Source of the DNA: Crossaster papposus
Lineage: Eukaryota; Echinodermata; Asteroidea; Velatida; Solasteridae
Direction: 5' to 3'
DNA length: 64,000 bases
Assembly: GCA_037893245.1 (NCBI GenBank)
Contig: JBAIAA010000597.1
Coordinates: forward strand, 186,001-250,000
The position numbers and the translations under genes are program-made. The notes beneath the pieces are model-generated. The model searched no databases. It worked only from the letters and a program-made list of their open reading frames with translations, and was not told the DNA's origin. Below are positions 32,289-43,419 of this stretch, in pieces. Positions within the stretch are counted from its first letter, which is position 1. Each line of letters opens with the position of its first letter.

Positions 32289-34574
32289 GGGAGATTGCAA
32301 AACTACTACGGATGGATACGTAGGTTACGTACCCGATAAGGTATCACAATGTGCATGCTGATTGGATGGCGCTTAATTACTGGGCTCTAACAAAGGGTTT
32401 ATATGATTGCGTGCGTGTGTGGGTGTGTCTTACTTGTTTAACGCCCTTTCCATTCCACAGCATTACAAACAACGTCCTCCGACAATTAACCACTGCTGTT
32501 GACTGCATTTGTTGCAAAATGAACAGAGATGAGATGATCATATTGGCATTCCAATCGTACACGCACTGGTTGATGTACCGCAGGAATCCGCATTGTCAAC
32601 AGTACGTGATGTAGTTGAGTATATGCCGTTACAAAAAGAGAACAGAGGTAGAGTTTGGACAAAAAGACCCGAACAACTGTCCTTGACAAACATTCACAAT
32701 GCCAGACGCTAACTGTAGTAAGGCTTCTGGAAGCAGCGAGGAAAAAAGAAGATCAGTGGCTGCTCTCACAGATCGAAGGGAAGGATCTTGTCACCACAGA
32801 AACATTGTATCACACAGTCTGCGTTCCATCTGACTCGCCCTAATATAAATTCAGCTGGAAATGGGCAAAATGTTTGTTATAACAGAATTGTGTATTAAAT
32901 GTAAATCGGTACGAGTTGTTGTTCACCCACTCACATGTACATTGTTAAAGACATGGACAAATTTCAGTTTTACCGTCACAAATAAACATGTATCAAAGAC
33001 TAAAGCTAAAAAAAAAATCTTGTCGTGTATATATTGTTTTCATACAATTTACATTTAGATTTTTAACCCCCCAAAAAAAACAAAAAAAAAGATTAAACAA
33101 TTATTATACAAAAATCAAACAATAACAATAAAAAAATGACACTATTAAAAAGTTTAAATTATGGCAATGAACAAAATTTGTATTAAGACATTAAAACACA
33201 TCCTAATTCCTCTTTAATCGAATTTTGTCTCTGTAGATTCCCTTTTGAGCAAGCAACTGCAATAAGCAATCTTTTCCCATTTCCAATCCTGGTCAATAGT
33301 TATACACAGGTGATTAAAATGCAAATATTTAATTAACTGGTGAACATTTAATTAGGGATTTTTGTTTTTCGTGATCCACATGATCCCAGCTAACAGACTG
33401 CAGTGATTCCACTTAGATTTAAGAGGTGCGCCAAGGAAATTGATTTCTGAGCACATTTTGCAGCCAAGCCCTGTGGTCTAAGCACCGCGTTGAGGATAAC
33501 AAAGTCAATCCCCAATTAAATGTTCACCAGTTAATTAAATATTTGCATTTTAATCACCTGTGTATAACTATTGACCAGGATTGGAAATGGGAAAAGATTG
33601 CTTATTGCAGTTGCTTGCTCATAAGGGAATCTACAGAGACAAAATTCGATTAAAGAGGAATTAAGATGTGTTTTAATGTCTTAATACAAATTTTGTTCAT
33701 TGCCATAATTTAAACTTTTTAATAGTGTCATTTTTTTATTGTTATTGTTTGATTTTTGTATTATAATTGTTTAATCTTTTTTTTTGTTTTTTTGGGGGGG
33801 TTAAAAATCTAAATGTAAATTGTATGAAAACAATATATACACGACCAGAGGTTTTTTTTAGCTTTAGTCTTTGATACATGTTTATTCGTGACGGTAAAAC
33901 TGAAATTTGTCCATGTCTTTAACAATGTACTTGTGAGTGGGTGAACAACAACTCGTACCGATTTACATTTAATACACAATTATGTTATAACAAACATTTT
34001 GCCCATTTCCAGCTGAATTTATATTAGGGAGAGTCAGATGGAACGCAGACTGTGTGATACAATGTTTCTGTGGTGACAAGATCCTTCCCTTCGATCTGTG
34101 AGAGCAGCCACTGATCTTCTTTTTTCCTCGCTGCTTCCAGAAGCTTTCCTACAGTTAGCGTCTGGCATTGTGAATGTTTGTCAAGGACAGTTGTTCGGGT
34201 CTTTTTGTCCAAACTCTACCTCTGTTCTCTTTTTGTAACGGCATATACTCAACTACATCACGTACTGTTGACAATGCGGATTCCTGCGGTACATCAACCA
34301 GTGCGTGTACGATTGGAATGCCAATATGATCATCTCATCTCTGTTCATTTTGCAACAAATGCAGTCAACAGCAGTGGTTAATTGTCGGAGGACGTTGTCT
34401 GTAATGCTGTGGAATGGAAAGGGCGTTAAACAAGTAAGACACACCCACACACGCACGCAATCATATAAACCCTTTGTTAGAGCCCAGTAAGCGCCATCCA
34501 ATCAGCATGCACATTGTGATACCTTATCGGGTACGTAACCTACGTATCCATCCGTAGTAGTTTTGCAATCTCCC
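32289..34574. mobile_element. Foldback element, arms of about 1.07 kb, TA target duplication
   Basis: The left arm (32,289-33,360) and right arm (33,507-34,574) are nearly identical inverted copies around a 146-bp loop. Ends are GGGAGATTGCAAAACTACTA and its complement, flanked by TA (32,287-32,288 and 34,575-34,576). Each arm carries a short coding-like piece (32,655-32,843 + and 34,024-34,212 -) containing LLEAARKKEDQWLLSQIEGK and VTTETLYHTVC. This resembles a segment of uncharacterised transposon proteins that normally follows a CILC-type motif. The two copies differ by two residues. It inserted about 12 bp outside the right end of ISL2EU copy 2. Confidence 0.85.
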
Positions 34575-34755
34575 TAGTAGGACTGACGTTCGAGACGTAC
34601 ATCATGCACAACACAAGTTGTACGGTCCTGCACCGACGTCACAAAAGAGTGTCACTCAACGCGTCAAATGTTGATACTGCGCGCTATAAATGTACGCGTA
34701 GAACGTTTGTATCTATACGCGCGGCATTTTTCAAAATGCGCGTGTCGTCTGTTAA

Positions 34756-35134
34756 AGGTAGTATACACCATTGGTAATTGCTTGAATTATCATGAATGGG
34801 TAGATTTGGGGGGTTGTATTTCATAGTAAATATCGTTTAACTGACTTTTCCGAAGTTTTACAATCATGGATGCCGAGAAAAGCACGAAAAACGGCGTTTT
34901 TTTTTAACCGGGGTCGAGCAGTTATTGTTATGTTATCTTTGTTTTTTCGCTCTCGCCGGACGGCGAGAGCGAATTTTTCTTTATAAAATTCATATTTTTG
35001 GAATAATTACAGGATATCTAGCGCAATCATTTTGCTGAATGCCTAGAATCATTATTTACTTTCAATTGAGTAAGGTATTTCTTAATAATTCAGTTGTAAA
35101 TATTTTCGATATCTGCAAATGATGTATACTACCT
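34756..35134. mobile_element. TTAA-type MITE, 379 bp
   Basis: Flanked by TTAA (34,752-34,755 and 35,135-35,138), with termini AGGTAGTATACACCATT and ATGATGTATACTACCT. It contains the internal words GGATATCTAGCGCAATCATT and a CTCGCCGGACGGCGAG hairpin. Related pieces lie at 45,869-46,050 and 49,298-49,487. Elements with this kind of start are abundant in echinoderm genomes. Confidence 0.85.
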
Positions 35135-35242
35135 TTAACGCTAGCGCGTTGTTATATGCACGGTGGGCATCAGTGGTCAGCTAGTTTGGTCTCAAAGTAT
35201 GGGTTATAATAACAACCCATAATTGAAGAGATAGGGTACCAC

Positions 35243-36106
35243 CATATAGCTATATTAAATTACTAGAGCGCTGACTGGATCCATGTTTGTGCACAAACCT
35301 ATGGAAACCTCAAAATTTTGTACGGCTTTTGTACGGCTATTTGCATACCTGCGTTTGTATTCTATACAACGCGTTACCATAGCCGATACGCCCAAAACCG
35401 AAACGCATGATCAGCAAATGAGCGCAAACATCGCAAATGCGCGTGCGTATTCGCGCGCTGCAGTTGATTTTGCCGTGACTTTTTTTAACTGACATGACGC
35501 GCGTAAAGTTGTTTGCGTCTGTTCTACTTGCACGTGCGTTGCATTTAGAGTACACTTTCAAAATTAAATCCATCTATTTTTATTATGTTCTACAACACGC
35601 ACATGAATTCAAAATGTCTGCGTACAGAATGGATTCAAAGGATCTCCGCGCGTAAAAATGAAGAGTTAGCGCTCTAGTAATTTAATATAGCTCTATATAA
35701 ATAAAAAGGATATCGAGGTGGATTGTTTTTGTTAATGAACATTTGGGAATCAAAAAGAGTCATTCCATAAGTTCGTTTATAGCGTAGAATTGCGGGCCGT
35801 ACGCGCGTTACGGAATTCATTAATTTGTACCATAATAAAAAACAGTCAAATGTATGCGATTGCCTTTAATCATGGCTCTGTACATTTGTGTATGTGTGCG
35901 TAATTACAGCAGTAGACGCGCTAACGTTGTTCGCTGTACTTGCGCGTTGCATTTAGAGTACATTATTCGATATTTATTCCATCAAGTTTCGAATGTTCTT
36001 CAAACACGCACATGAATTCAAGATGTCGGCGCTCAGGACGGCTTCAAAGCGTTTCCGCGCGTAAGAATGAGGAGTTAGCGCTTTAGTAATTTAATATAGC
36101 TCTATG
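35243..36106. mobile_element. hAT-like MITE, 864 bp, 8-bp TSD GGTACCAC, with duplicated right end
   Basis: GGTACCAC lies at 35,235-35,242 and 36,107-36,114. Termini read CATATAGCTATATTAAATTA and TAATTTAATATAGCTCTATG. An 8-bp target duplication and CA...TG ends fit the hAT superfamily. A second, internal copy of the right end (AGCGCTCTAGTAATTTAAT, 35,668-35,697) is preceded by about 200 bp that matches the 200 bp before the outer end. The element therefore holds a diverged tandem duplication of its right half. Confidence 0.8.
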
Positions 36107-36232
36107 GGTACCACGCATAAGCTAAAACATGGCCCCTAAACATGAACACAGAACGCTGGAAATATCGCCGAAAGGAAAGTCACGAAATTTGGAGCATTTT
36201 CACAATTTTCCCGTTAAAAAGGTATATATTAA

Positions 36233-36399
36233 AGGTAATAACAGTGCGAGGACCCGGTTATTACCGCGTGATAATGACCGGGTTGGTGGATGACCACTGG
36301 TAATGGGCCTCGCCTTCGGCACGATCCATTACCAGCGGTCATCCCCCAACCCGGTCATTGTCACGCAGTAATAACAGGGTCTTCGCACTGTTATTACCT
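36233..36399. repeat. Hairpin element 1 (167 bp) with GCCTTCGGC loop
   Basis: Nearly complete palindrome: arms AGGTAATAACAGTGCGAGGA and its near-complement, through to ATTACCAG, with loop CTCGCCTTCGGCAC. No coding sequence. Confidence 0.85.
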
Positions 36400-36749
36400 A
36401 ATTAAGCCAAAAAGGGTATTATTTACCGACCCATCCAAATCCTCGGACATGAATGACTTTCAGGTTTTCAAATTGAAAAAAGAAAGAAATATGATTTCGT
36501 CAATTGGGTAAATGAAATACACATTCTCCAAAACGAAATTCAAGAATTAGTACCAAAGTAAATGAGACATTTGAATCTGCTTTTTAGTTTCGATGTAGGA
36601 TGTGCAGGTGTTCCCTTACAGTGTCCACACGCACGCACGTTGTACAACTTTTTTGGAAGAAACGGATCGAGATTATCATCATTTCGATAACATTGGAGAC
36701 ATTTGGGTGAGGAAAACATTACTAATAATTCAAGAAAGAGGTAAAACAA

Positions 36750-36890
36750 AACAATTGTTGACTGCTGTGATGTGGGACATGGAGTCTAACACCCTCGGGG
36801 ATACATAACAGTGTCGGCTTTGCCTCGGGTGCTAGGAGTCCCTCGGGTGTTAAAACCTCATGTCCCACATCACAGTAGTCAACAATTGTT
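36750..36890. repeat. Hairpin element 2 (about 140 bp) with GGCTTTGCC loop
   Basis: Arms AACAATTGTTGACTGCTGTG and CACAGTAGTCAACAATTGTT, continuing through GATGTGGGACAT / ATGTCCCACATC and AACACCCTCGGGG / CCCTCGGGTGTT. The loop contains CGGCTTTGCCTCGGG. Confidence 0.85.
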
Positions 36891-37139
36891 AAATGTTATA
36901 CTCTTCAATTTGTTTCCCTTTTGTACATTTCTCCAGGTAAATTGGTTCTATATCTGAAATGCGTGCAATGAAGCTGAGATAACTTACAGTCTCCATTAAT
37001 GTGTATATGTTGGTTCAACAAATATTTTTTTTTTTATAAACATTGTGTGGACTTGTTGAGCTTGACTATACTACTGGGCAGGACTGGGCTAAATTTGACC
37101 CATGCTGTAAAAGTTGTATTTTCTTTCAATACTGCTGTG

Positions 37140-37871
37140 ATGTAGAGCCATCTCTTGAAGAGGCAAGTTCCCCAGAAGAAGAATCCCAGATGATTGCTTG
37201 GCTAAAGGAAAACATGAAGCCAGCCAACAAAGTAAAGGAATACATGGCATTGACCGCAAAGCGTCGCAAGGATTTCATCGCTCAGAAACACTCCCTGGTG
37301 GGCATTCTTGAGGAGTTTCCGCGCATTCTAGATAAAGACATGGTAAGAAAATTGAATATATTCCAAACAGCAATGCTATAAGAGGATGTAACTTGTTGCT
37401 GTCATTCATCGCAAGATGTGCTGCAGTCAATATTGTGACAGGTTCATTTCTTTTCTCAAAGCAGAACATCGCAAAGGACTGCATTGTGTAGATTCTTCAA
37501 AATATAGGTTTCTAACACCCCCCCCCCCAAAAAAAAAATGAATTAGCAACAAATACCAAGAATCTTTTGTAAGAAATTGTATTCCCGTCCCATATTCAAT
37601 GGATATTGATTTGGAGTCCTCAAACAGCATTTTATAAAGTGCGTATGGCTTAACTACTTTGCATTAAATCGGTAAAAGTTACTTTTTCTATTTTTTTTTT
37701 AAAGACTGCACAAGACTTTGAATTGGTGCACCACCCACGTATTGCAGATAACCTCTTCTTCAAGTGGGAGAACTTGTGTGACTCTGTAATAGCATATTCC
37801 ACCTTCATGTGTCTAACTTGGAAGCAAGTACTCCACATGCAGGACAAAGTAGATGGTACCCTCTCTGCAGG
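37140..37871 (+). CDS. Partial SAMD3-like gene, two exons visible
   Basis: Exon a (about 37,144-37,341) reads SQMIAWLKENMKP, NKVKEYMALTAKRRKDFI and EEFPRILDKDM, then GTAAGA. Exon b (37,705-37,871) continues in phase with TAQDFELVHHPRIADNLFFK and WENLCDSVI, then GTAAAC. This combination (WLKEN..., tandem R-x-x-[FW]-I, FPR-[IL]-LD, then DF-x-L-H...F..W) is typical of sterile-alpha-motif-domain-containing-protein-3-like and related uncharacterised invertebrate proteins. No start, SAM domain or further exon was found, so the gene is a fragment or most of it lies in unrecognised short exons. No function is claimed. Confidence 0.5.
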
Positions 37872-38575
37872 TAAACCTGTCATAGATGCTATTTTTTGTT
37901 GACACATATCCATAAGTATGCATTTTAGCTTAATAAGGACCACTTAAATGAGAGTAGCGGGTCAGCTCCACTATACATTTTTGCGGTTTGATTAGTTCCA
38001 CAGAAAATATTGTTATTCAAAAGCACAACAAATCAGAAACTGATGGTGCTGACATCAAAGCTGGCTCAATATAACTGACAATGCAGCACTGGACAATTTG
38101 TTCAGGCGAACTCTTCATGATCAGGAGTATTTTGGGGTCCCCACCCCTGAATCTTCCAGGATTTGCTGCTGGGAGCACTGCCAAACTTCAAGCGATCACC
38201 AGTGAAATGGGGAAAATGGGGGTTTATCTAATCTTACAAACAACCTTGACGATGTTTTAACAAGTCTGTGTCGGATAATCAGTTGTACACATGTGGGCTC
38301 GCTCGTAACGGCTTGCTTTTGCAAACTCGGGGACATTGACACGTTTTACGGAAGGTTCCTATTTGCAGGTTCGATAGTCCGATCAAGGTTCGATAGTAAC
38401 GGGTTCATTGCTCCTTACTTTGTACAACACGGTCGCCACGCCAGCGTTATAGTGTTTTTTAGATAAATTATGTAGGCCTATTTGGCTTATTTTCGGTAAT
38501 TGTATTTGCCGTCCCCTGCCCCCAAACATAATAGACTTACGTGTCCGCATCTAGTGCAATCACTTTGAAATTATC
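37872..38575. other. No recognised gene
   Basis: Nothing is supported here; short open stretches lack family resemblance. Confidence 0.35.
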
Positions 38576-38780
38576 AGACCAAGCCCAGTTTAATGTGTCT
38601 TTCTCCCCATTAGCACATTTCCAGTGCACCTCCAACGGTTAGTGCATGTGTGTTTGTGTCAATTTTCTATGCAAATTAGCTTGGCCTGGGAAAAGCGGGC
38701 CGATTACGAATTAACTTTTGGGACCGCAGTATTGTGCTCATGAATACGTCGCCCAAAACACATTAGACTGGGCTTGGTCT
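38576..38780. mobile_element. MITE overlapping the 3' end of the BEN gene
   Basis: Termini AGACCAAGCCCAGTTTAATG and CATTAGACTGGGCTTGGTCT are inverted repeats of 23 bp with one mismatch. The right terminus contains the stop codon of the BEN gene (38,763-38,765 on the minus strand). Confidence 0.75.
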
Positions 38781-41700
38781 TGCATTTAAGGTGGCGATTT
38801 CTTGGGGGCACGAATTGTTCCAAAGCCCATATTTTAGTACTTTGGATCGGCCAATCAAGGGAAGGATAATGTCCTTTGGCAGGGCAGGCTTGACGTCTTT
38901 GTCTTTGTCTTTGTGGGCATTGCTGCAGGTACCTGACAAAGAAAACGATGCCAGCTGCTCTCTGCTGAAGAAATACAAAAGTGCATCAGAAGTATACTTC
39001 TGCAGGTTCCCATGCGTCCACATGCTTTTTACAGCCTTCGGTACTTTCAGCTCGCCATACAAAGTAACCTAAGAATATAGAAAACAAATACAAACATGAA
39101 AAGCTCACCTGAATAGAACTATATTTCCAGTAGCAAATTAAAGACAGATAATAATACTAAAATGTTGTTTATGTATGACATGCGGCAAAGTATTACATAA
39201 TACATTGTAGCTGCACCATTCTGCCATAACATATACCTCTTCTGATTGACGAGCCGAATCTTTTGGTGGAGGCTCCGATGACATTGGTGAGGATGCCATC
39301 AACTTCCTCTTTGGGGCAAGCTCCTTTATCGTCTTCAGTATTGCTGGAATATCTTTAGAAATAAACTAACCCAATTAACATTTCTATCAAGATACTCTGG
39401 ATCACACGAATTTAAACATACGATATTTCATACAAACCCATGCATTAGGCTTCTTCAATCTCATTGAAACTGTTTGTGTATTTGGATTCCTATTGTGTGT
39501 ATATAGTGTGAAATGATATACATAAAAGCAAGATAACAGGGCAGATGGCACCCACTCTTTTATGTTGATCATTGTGTTGCCAACAATTATGTTGTTAGGG
39601 CTGTTTAGGTAACAGTATTTCGGTCTGTGTATATAGGGACAAGAGGGATCCCCTCTGCTATTATCCTGTTCAGTATCAGGATAAAAGAAATGACCCAAGT
39701 CGCCAAAAGATATTGTAACAAATGTTGCTTTATCATCACAAGAGGTGCCACAACTGTTAATATGAATAAGTGTATAATCTGAATTTTGTTTGCATTTTTT
39801 TAAATTAAGCCAAATTCAGATATTTTTTTAAAGAAATGGGGTTTCCATTATTATTAGATCTTGACAGCAGCTAGGTGTGTTTGATTTGTTCTTGTCAGAC
39901 GAGTTTATTAAGGTTGCAAAATCATTTTTAAATAAACAAATGTATAGTATTTTTTTCTGATGTTTGTCGCACACTTTCAAATTGTAAATGTTTAGGGTAT
40001 TAAATAGAAATGTGAAATTGTATTAACTGGAGTTGTAATACAAGGGAATGAATATGTACACTCAAAATAACTTACTTTCTAAACAGGACAACGCGTTTGC
40101 GAGCCTTTCCACTTTTCTTTGCAATGTCACATTCTTGGTTCTCAGTTCTCTTATTTCTGTCTCCAGTTTTTGAACTTTTGTTGCATTGTCGGTGGAGGGC
40201 TGGGTTTGCGTCCTGAAGCTTGTCTGAAAATAATAATAGCATACATTAATCTTAAGAAGCGCGCACGCCCCCTTAGTCTCTAAAATGTAATGTAATCCCA
40301 TCCCTTTATATTTTCATGTAGTGGTTCTAAAAAATATTTTAAAGGTATAAGGAATAGGTCAAAAATCAATGAATTTACCGAATAATTATTTGGAATAAGT
40401 CCTATCCACTCATTCACCACACCACTTAAATTATAAACAACATACATAAGTCTTTAGGTTTGCCAAACCTGAGGTCGTCTGAGAAAGGATTACATTTGAG
40501 ATCGTTTTGTATTTGTTTATTTAGTGAATTAAGGTATAGGCCATGATGTACACTTTGTTGAGGAAAGGATCAGCTTCATTCACACCCATAATCTATATAC
40601 CTTGTCATTAGTCTTTCCAATTTGTTCCATCGAATGGACTCGTTTCTTTTTATGTACCGGCGTGTAGCTGACCTGCAAATTAATTAAACATTAAACAACA
40701 TTAAATCAAGGCGTAACAGCAACATTAAATAATTGGGAATCATATAGGATAAATATTCAGTATTAACAACGTTGGCATTAAACGAATCACGAAACATTGA
40801 AAGTGAAATCGTAATTCTGAAAAAAACCCAATAAGAAACGTACCTCTGAGTCCTCAGAATCCGTTTCCGAAACAACATATCTTCTGTTTGGTATTTTCGT
40901 TCGGCTCCCTTTTCCAAGGGGTGTGGTTTCTTTGTGGAGTCTTCCCGTTTGTATATACGTCCTTCGTTTCTCCGCCAATACCATCTTGCTGGCTATTGTT
41001 AAGCAAAAGAAAAGGCTACAGTTAGGTTCGAAGTATACCAAAACATTTCTCAGCCTAAACTCCCCACCCTTACAGCGTATAGGCCTAAAATAATCTTTGT
41101 CGGCGGGTTGATCGGGCATGACCAAAAGAACCTCGCCCGTGGAAATTAAAAATGTTAGGGGGCACATGTTAGGGGCGATGTTCATGATACAAAAGTAATG
41201 TAGGCCTACATCACTTATGTTTGCATCCGCGTGACCTACAATATTTAAGACGAAGACTATACTGCATGATAAGCACTTTGTGGTCATATTACAATAATGT
41301 GAAGACGTTATGCCTACAAGCGTAATAAACAAAATTAAAAACTTTAAAACAATGTCCTGTAGACCTATAAGAAGATTTTGAAAATGAAAAAGGCCTACCA
41401 AGAAGTTCGTTTCGGAGAAAACAATTATTTAATCTCCCCGTAAACAGGTTGCTAAGTTAGGTAGGCCTATTAAACAATATTCAGACTTTCAACGTCGATC
41501 CATTTCTCACTTTTCACTGACTCTAGACAACCGAGTTTTGTTTACAGGGCAACAAATCTTTTCATAAGAATGAGGCAATAACCTGCGGAAGGAGTTTGAT
41601 TATGTTAACCAAAGTTGTTTTAATCAGGTGTGAAAACAAATCAGGTTAATTTAATGTTAGGCCTAGGCCTACTTTTAGGAAATATTTCCGGTGAAAAACG

Positions 41701-42067
41701 TAGGCAATTGTTTTGATCAAATAGAAAAGCGGTCGTTCAAGAGTTAAAACATCTAGCTAACGTCTGTTCAATGATTGGACTGGCGGCAAAATAATAATGA
41801 CATCAATTCAAGCCAAGGCCTATAGCCTACTCCTTAACTTGGCTTACCACTAAAGCACATAACTCGAGCTGCACATCTGCGGATACGTGAACCCGTTATT
41901 CCAGAACTCGTCGATAATGTACGCCAGTTGCAAATAACTTCCGCCCCAATCCAGGTCTGGTAATTTTCTCCTCGGACATCATCCTCTAACCAAGTCGTTT
42001 CGGCGATATCCACACTTGGTGGTGATTCAGCAAAAAACTCAAGCAGTACAAATTTGCAAGTCTCCAT
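38763..42067 (-). CDS. BEN-domain protein, six exons, complete
   Basis: Exons are 42,067-41,848, 40,992-40,844, 40,672-40,601, 40,223-40,076, 39,352-39,237 and 39,068-38,763. All junctions are GT/AG, phases agree, and the total of 1,011 nt gives 336 residues. Exon 1 opens METCKFVLLEFF, then VDIAETTWLEDD: a small N-terminal domain common in invertebrate BEN proteins. An in-frame ATG also lies at 42,091. Exon 2 is basic (KGSRTKIPNRR). Exon 4 is a coiled coil (KVQKLETEIRELRTKNVTLQ). Exon 6 is the BEN domain: YTSDALLYFFSREQLASFSL, KPALPKDIILPLIG. BEN domains bind DNA or chromatin proteins, so a nuclear regulator is likely. The last residues (ARPSPV) and the stop come from a MITE end. Confidence 0.82.
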
Positions 42068-42228
42068 GTCGCACTCTAACGGCAGCAGCAAGTGATGACG
42101 CGACGTGTGAGGACTACGTGAACAAGTGCAAACGCGCTCGTTTCACATGCACGTTTTTAACGGTTTCGTTAACGCAGTTCGCGCACGCGCCACAAAGTAA
42201 AGCGCGGACGTTGCTCTCATACTCATAG

Positions 42229-42384
42229 TATTGACTGCTTTGAGTGGTATAGTAAAACTAGCCTCCCGAGGTGATCCATGGAGCATTCTATTTTCCCGAG
42301 GCGAAGCCGAGGGAAAATAGAATGCCCCATGGATCACCGAGGGAGGCTATAGTTTTACTATACCACGAAATAAAGCAGTCAATA
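42229..42384. repeat. Hairpin element 3 (about 155 bp) with GGCGAAGCC loop
   Basis: Arms TATTGACTGCTTT and AAAGCAGTCAATA, then GTGGTATAGTAAAACTA / TAGTTTTACTATACCAC, GATCCATGG / CCATGGATC and TTCTATTTTCCC / GGGAAAATAGAA. The loop is GAGGCGAAGCCGAG. It abuts the left inverted repeat of the Crypton-like element. Confidence 0.85.
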
Positions 42385-43194
42385 TTTGTTTTATAACACC
42401 TCACTCACAGATTCTGCACAATTTAAGCTTCCTGAAAGTATAGTAATGACAACAAATCTCCGAATTCAGTGATCAAACTGAACCTGAATTTAATTCATTT
42501 CAAAAATTCCACTGGAACACATTCACTACACAATGCATTTTACACGCAGTTCTTATAATTATTCGGTACCAATGTCTATTCCAATCTAAGTACTTTTGCA
42601 AGTTTCAGCAACAATTTGGTATAGCAGCTGGGTGAATGTCTCAAATCTAGGCTCAAATGTTCATGCCTAAAACAGTTTTGAACTACTAAACTTCACTTTA
42701 ACTTTTTCAAATCTCAAAAGTGAATTTAAAACAATCCACCCCTCGTAGTGGAATTAGTAGCTGTGTGAATGTCTTAAATAGGCTCGAATTTCATGGCTGA
42801 ATTATGAAACAGTGTTTAAGTTGAACTATTATTACTAAACCTCAACTAAACTTTTAATCTGAAAACAGTGAACAGTTAATTCAAAACAATCTACTCCTTG
42901 TTTTTATTGAAACAACTGACTGCAAAACTGACTCCTTGTTTTCATTGAAACAACTGACTGCAAAACTGATCAGCAGGGCTATTTCACCTGTAAAAATTTA
43001 CTATGCATCCATGAAAATGAAAAGTTCGGTTGTTTGTCGCATCGGCATTAATGTTCACATTTGTAGCCACTGGTGATGAGGTGATGTTGCCTAGGTGAAC
43101 TGGTGAATTGACCACATCTCTCAGAATAAGGGACTCTTGGGATTCCGTCAACAATGGGAAAGACTGACCCTGCTGGTGTGTTTGATCGGGTGTG

Positions 43195-43340
43195 AGTCCT
43201 GCTGGTTCTGTATGAGATGATGATGGTCCGGCTGGTCCTGAATGAGATGATGATGGTCCGGCTGGCTCTGTATGGGATGATGATGGCCCGGCAGCAAACT
43301 GACCCTGCTCTCCTGCTGGCTCTGTATGAGATGATGATGG
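43195..43340. repeat. 30-bp coding repeat (PSSSHTEPAG) in the recombinase tail
   Basis: Four to five copies of a 30-bp unit, whose plus-strand core is GCTGGTTCTGTATGAGATGA, encode the ten-residue repeat on the minus strand. Confidence 0.8.
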
Positions 43341-43419
43341 TGTGGCTGCGGCAGCAGACAGTTTAGAGTTCACAGCAGCTGCTAAAACAGCACTCATGTC
43401 CCGTTTCCTGCTTTCACTT

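Noticed and set aside
32289-34574. Palindromic assembly chimera
   Set aside because: Clean matching ends, a TA duplication, a unique 146-bp loop and scattered arm differences fit a real foldback insertion better.
36231-36403. TTAA target duplication for hairpin element 1
   Set aside because: TTAA is next to the left end, but the right end is followed by AATTAA with an offset, so the duplication is not exact.
40787-41401. 204-residue minus-strand ORF
   Set aside because: It spans exon 2 of the BEN gene and reads through its introns; only the spliced part is supported.
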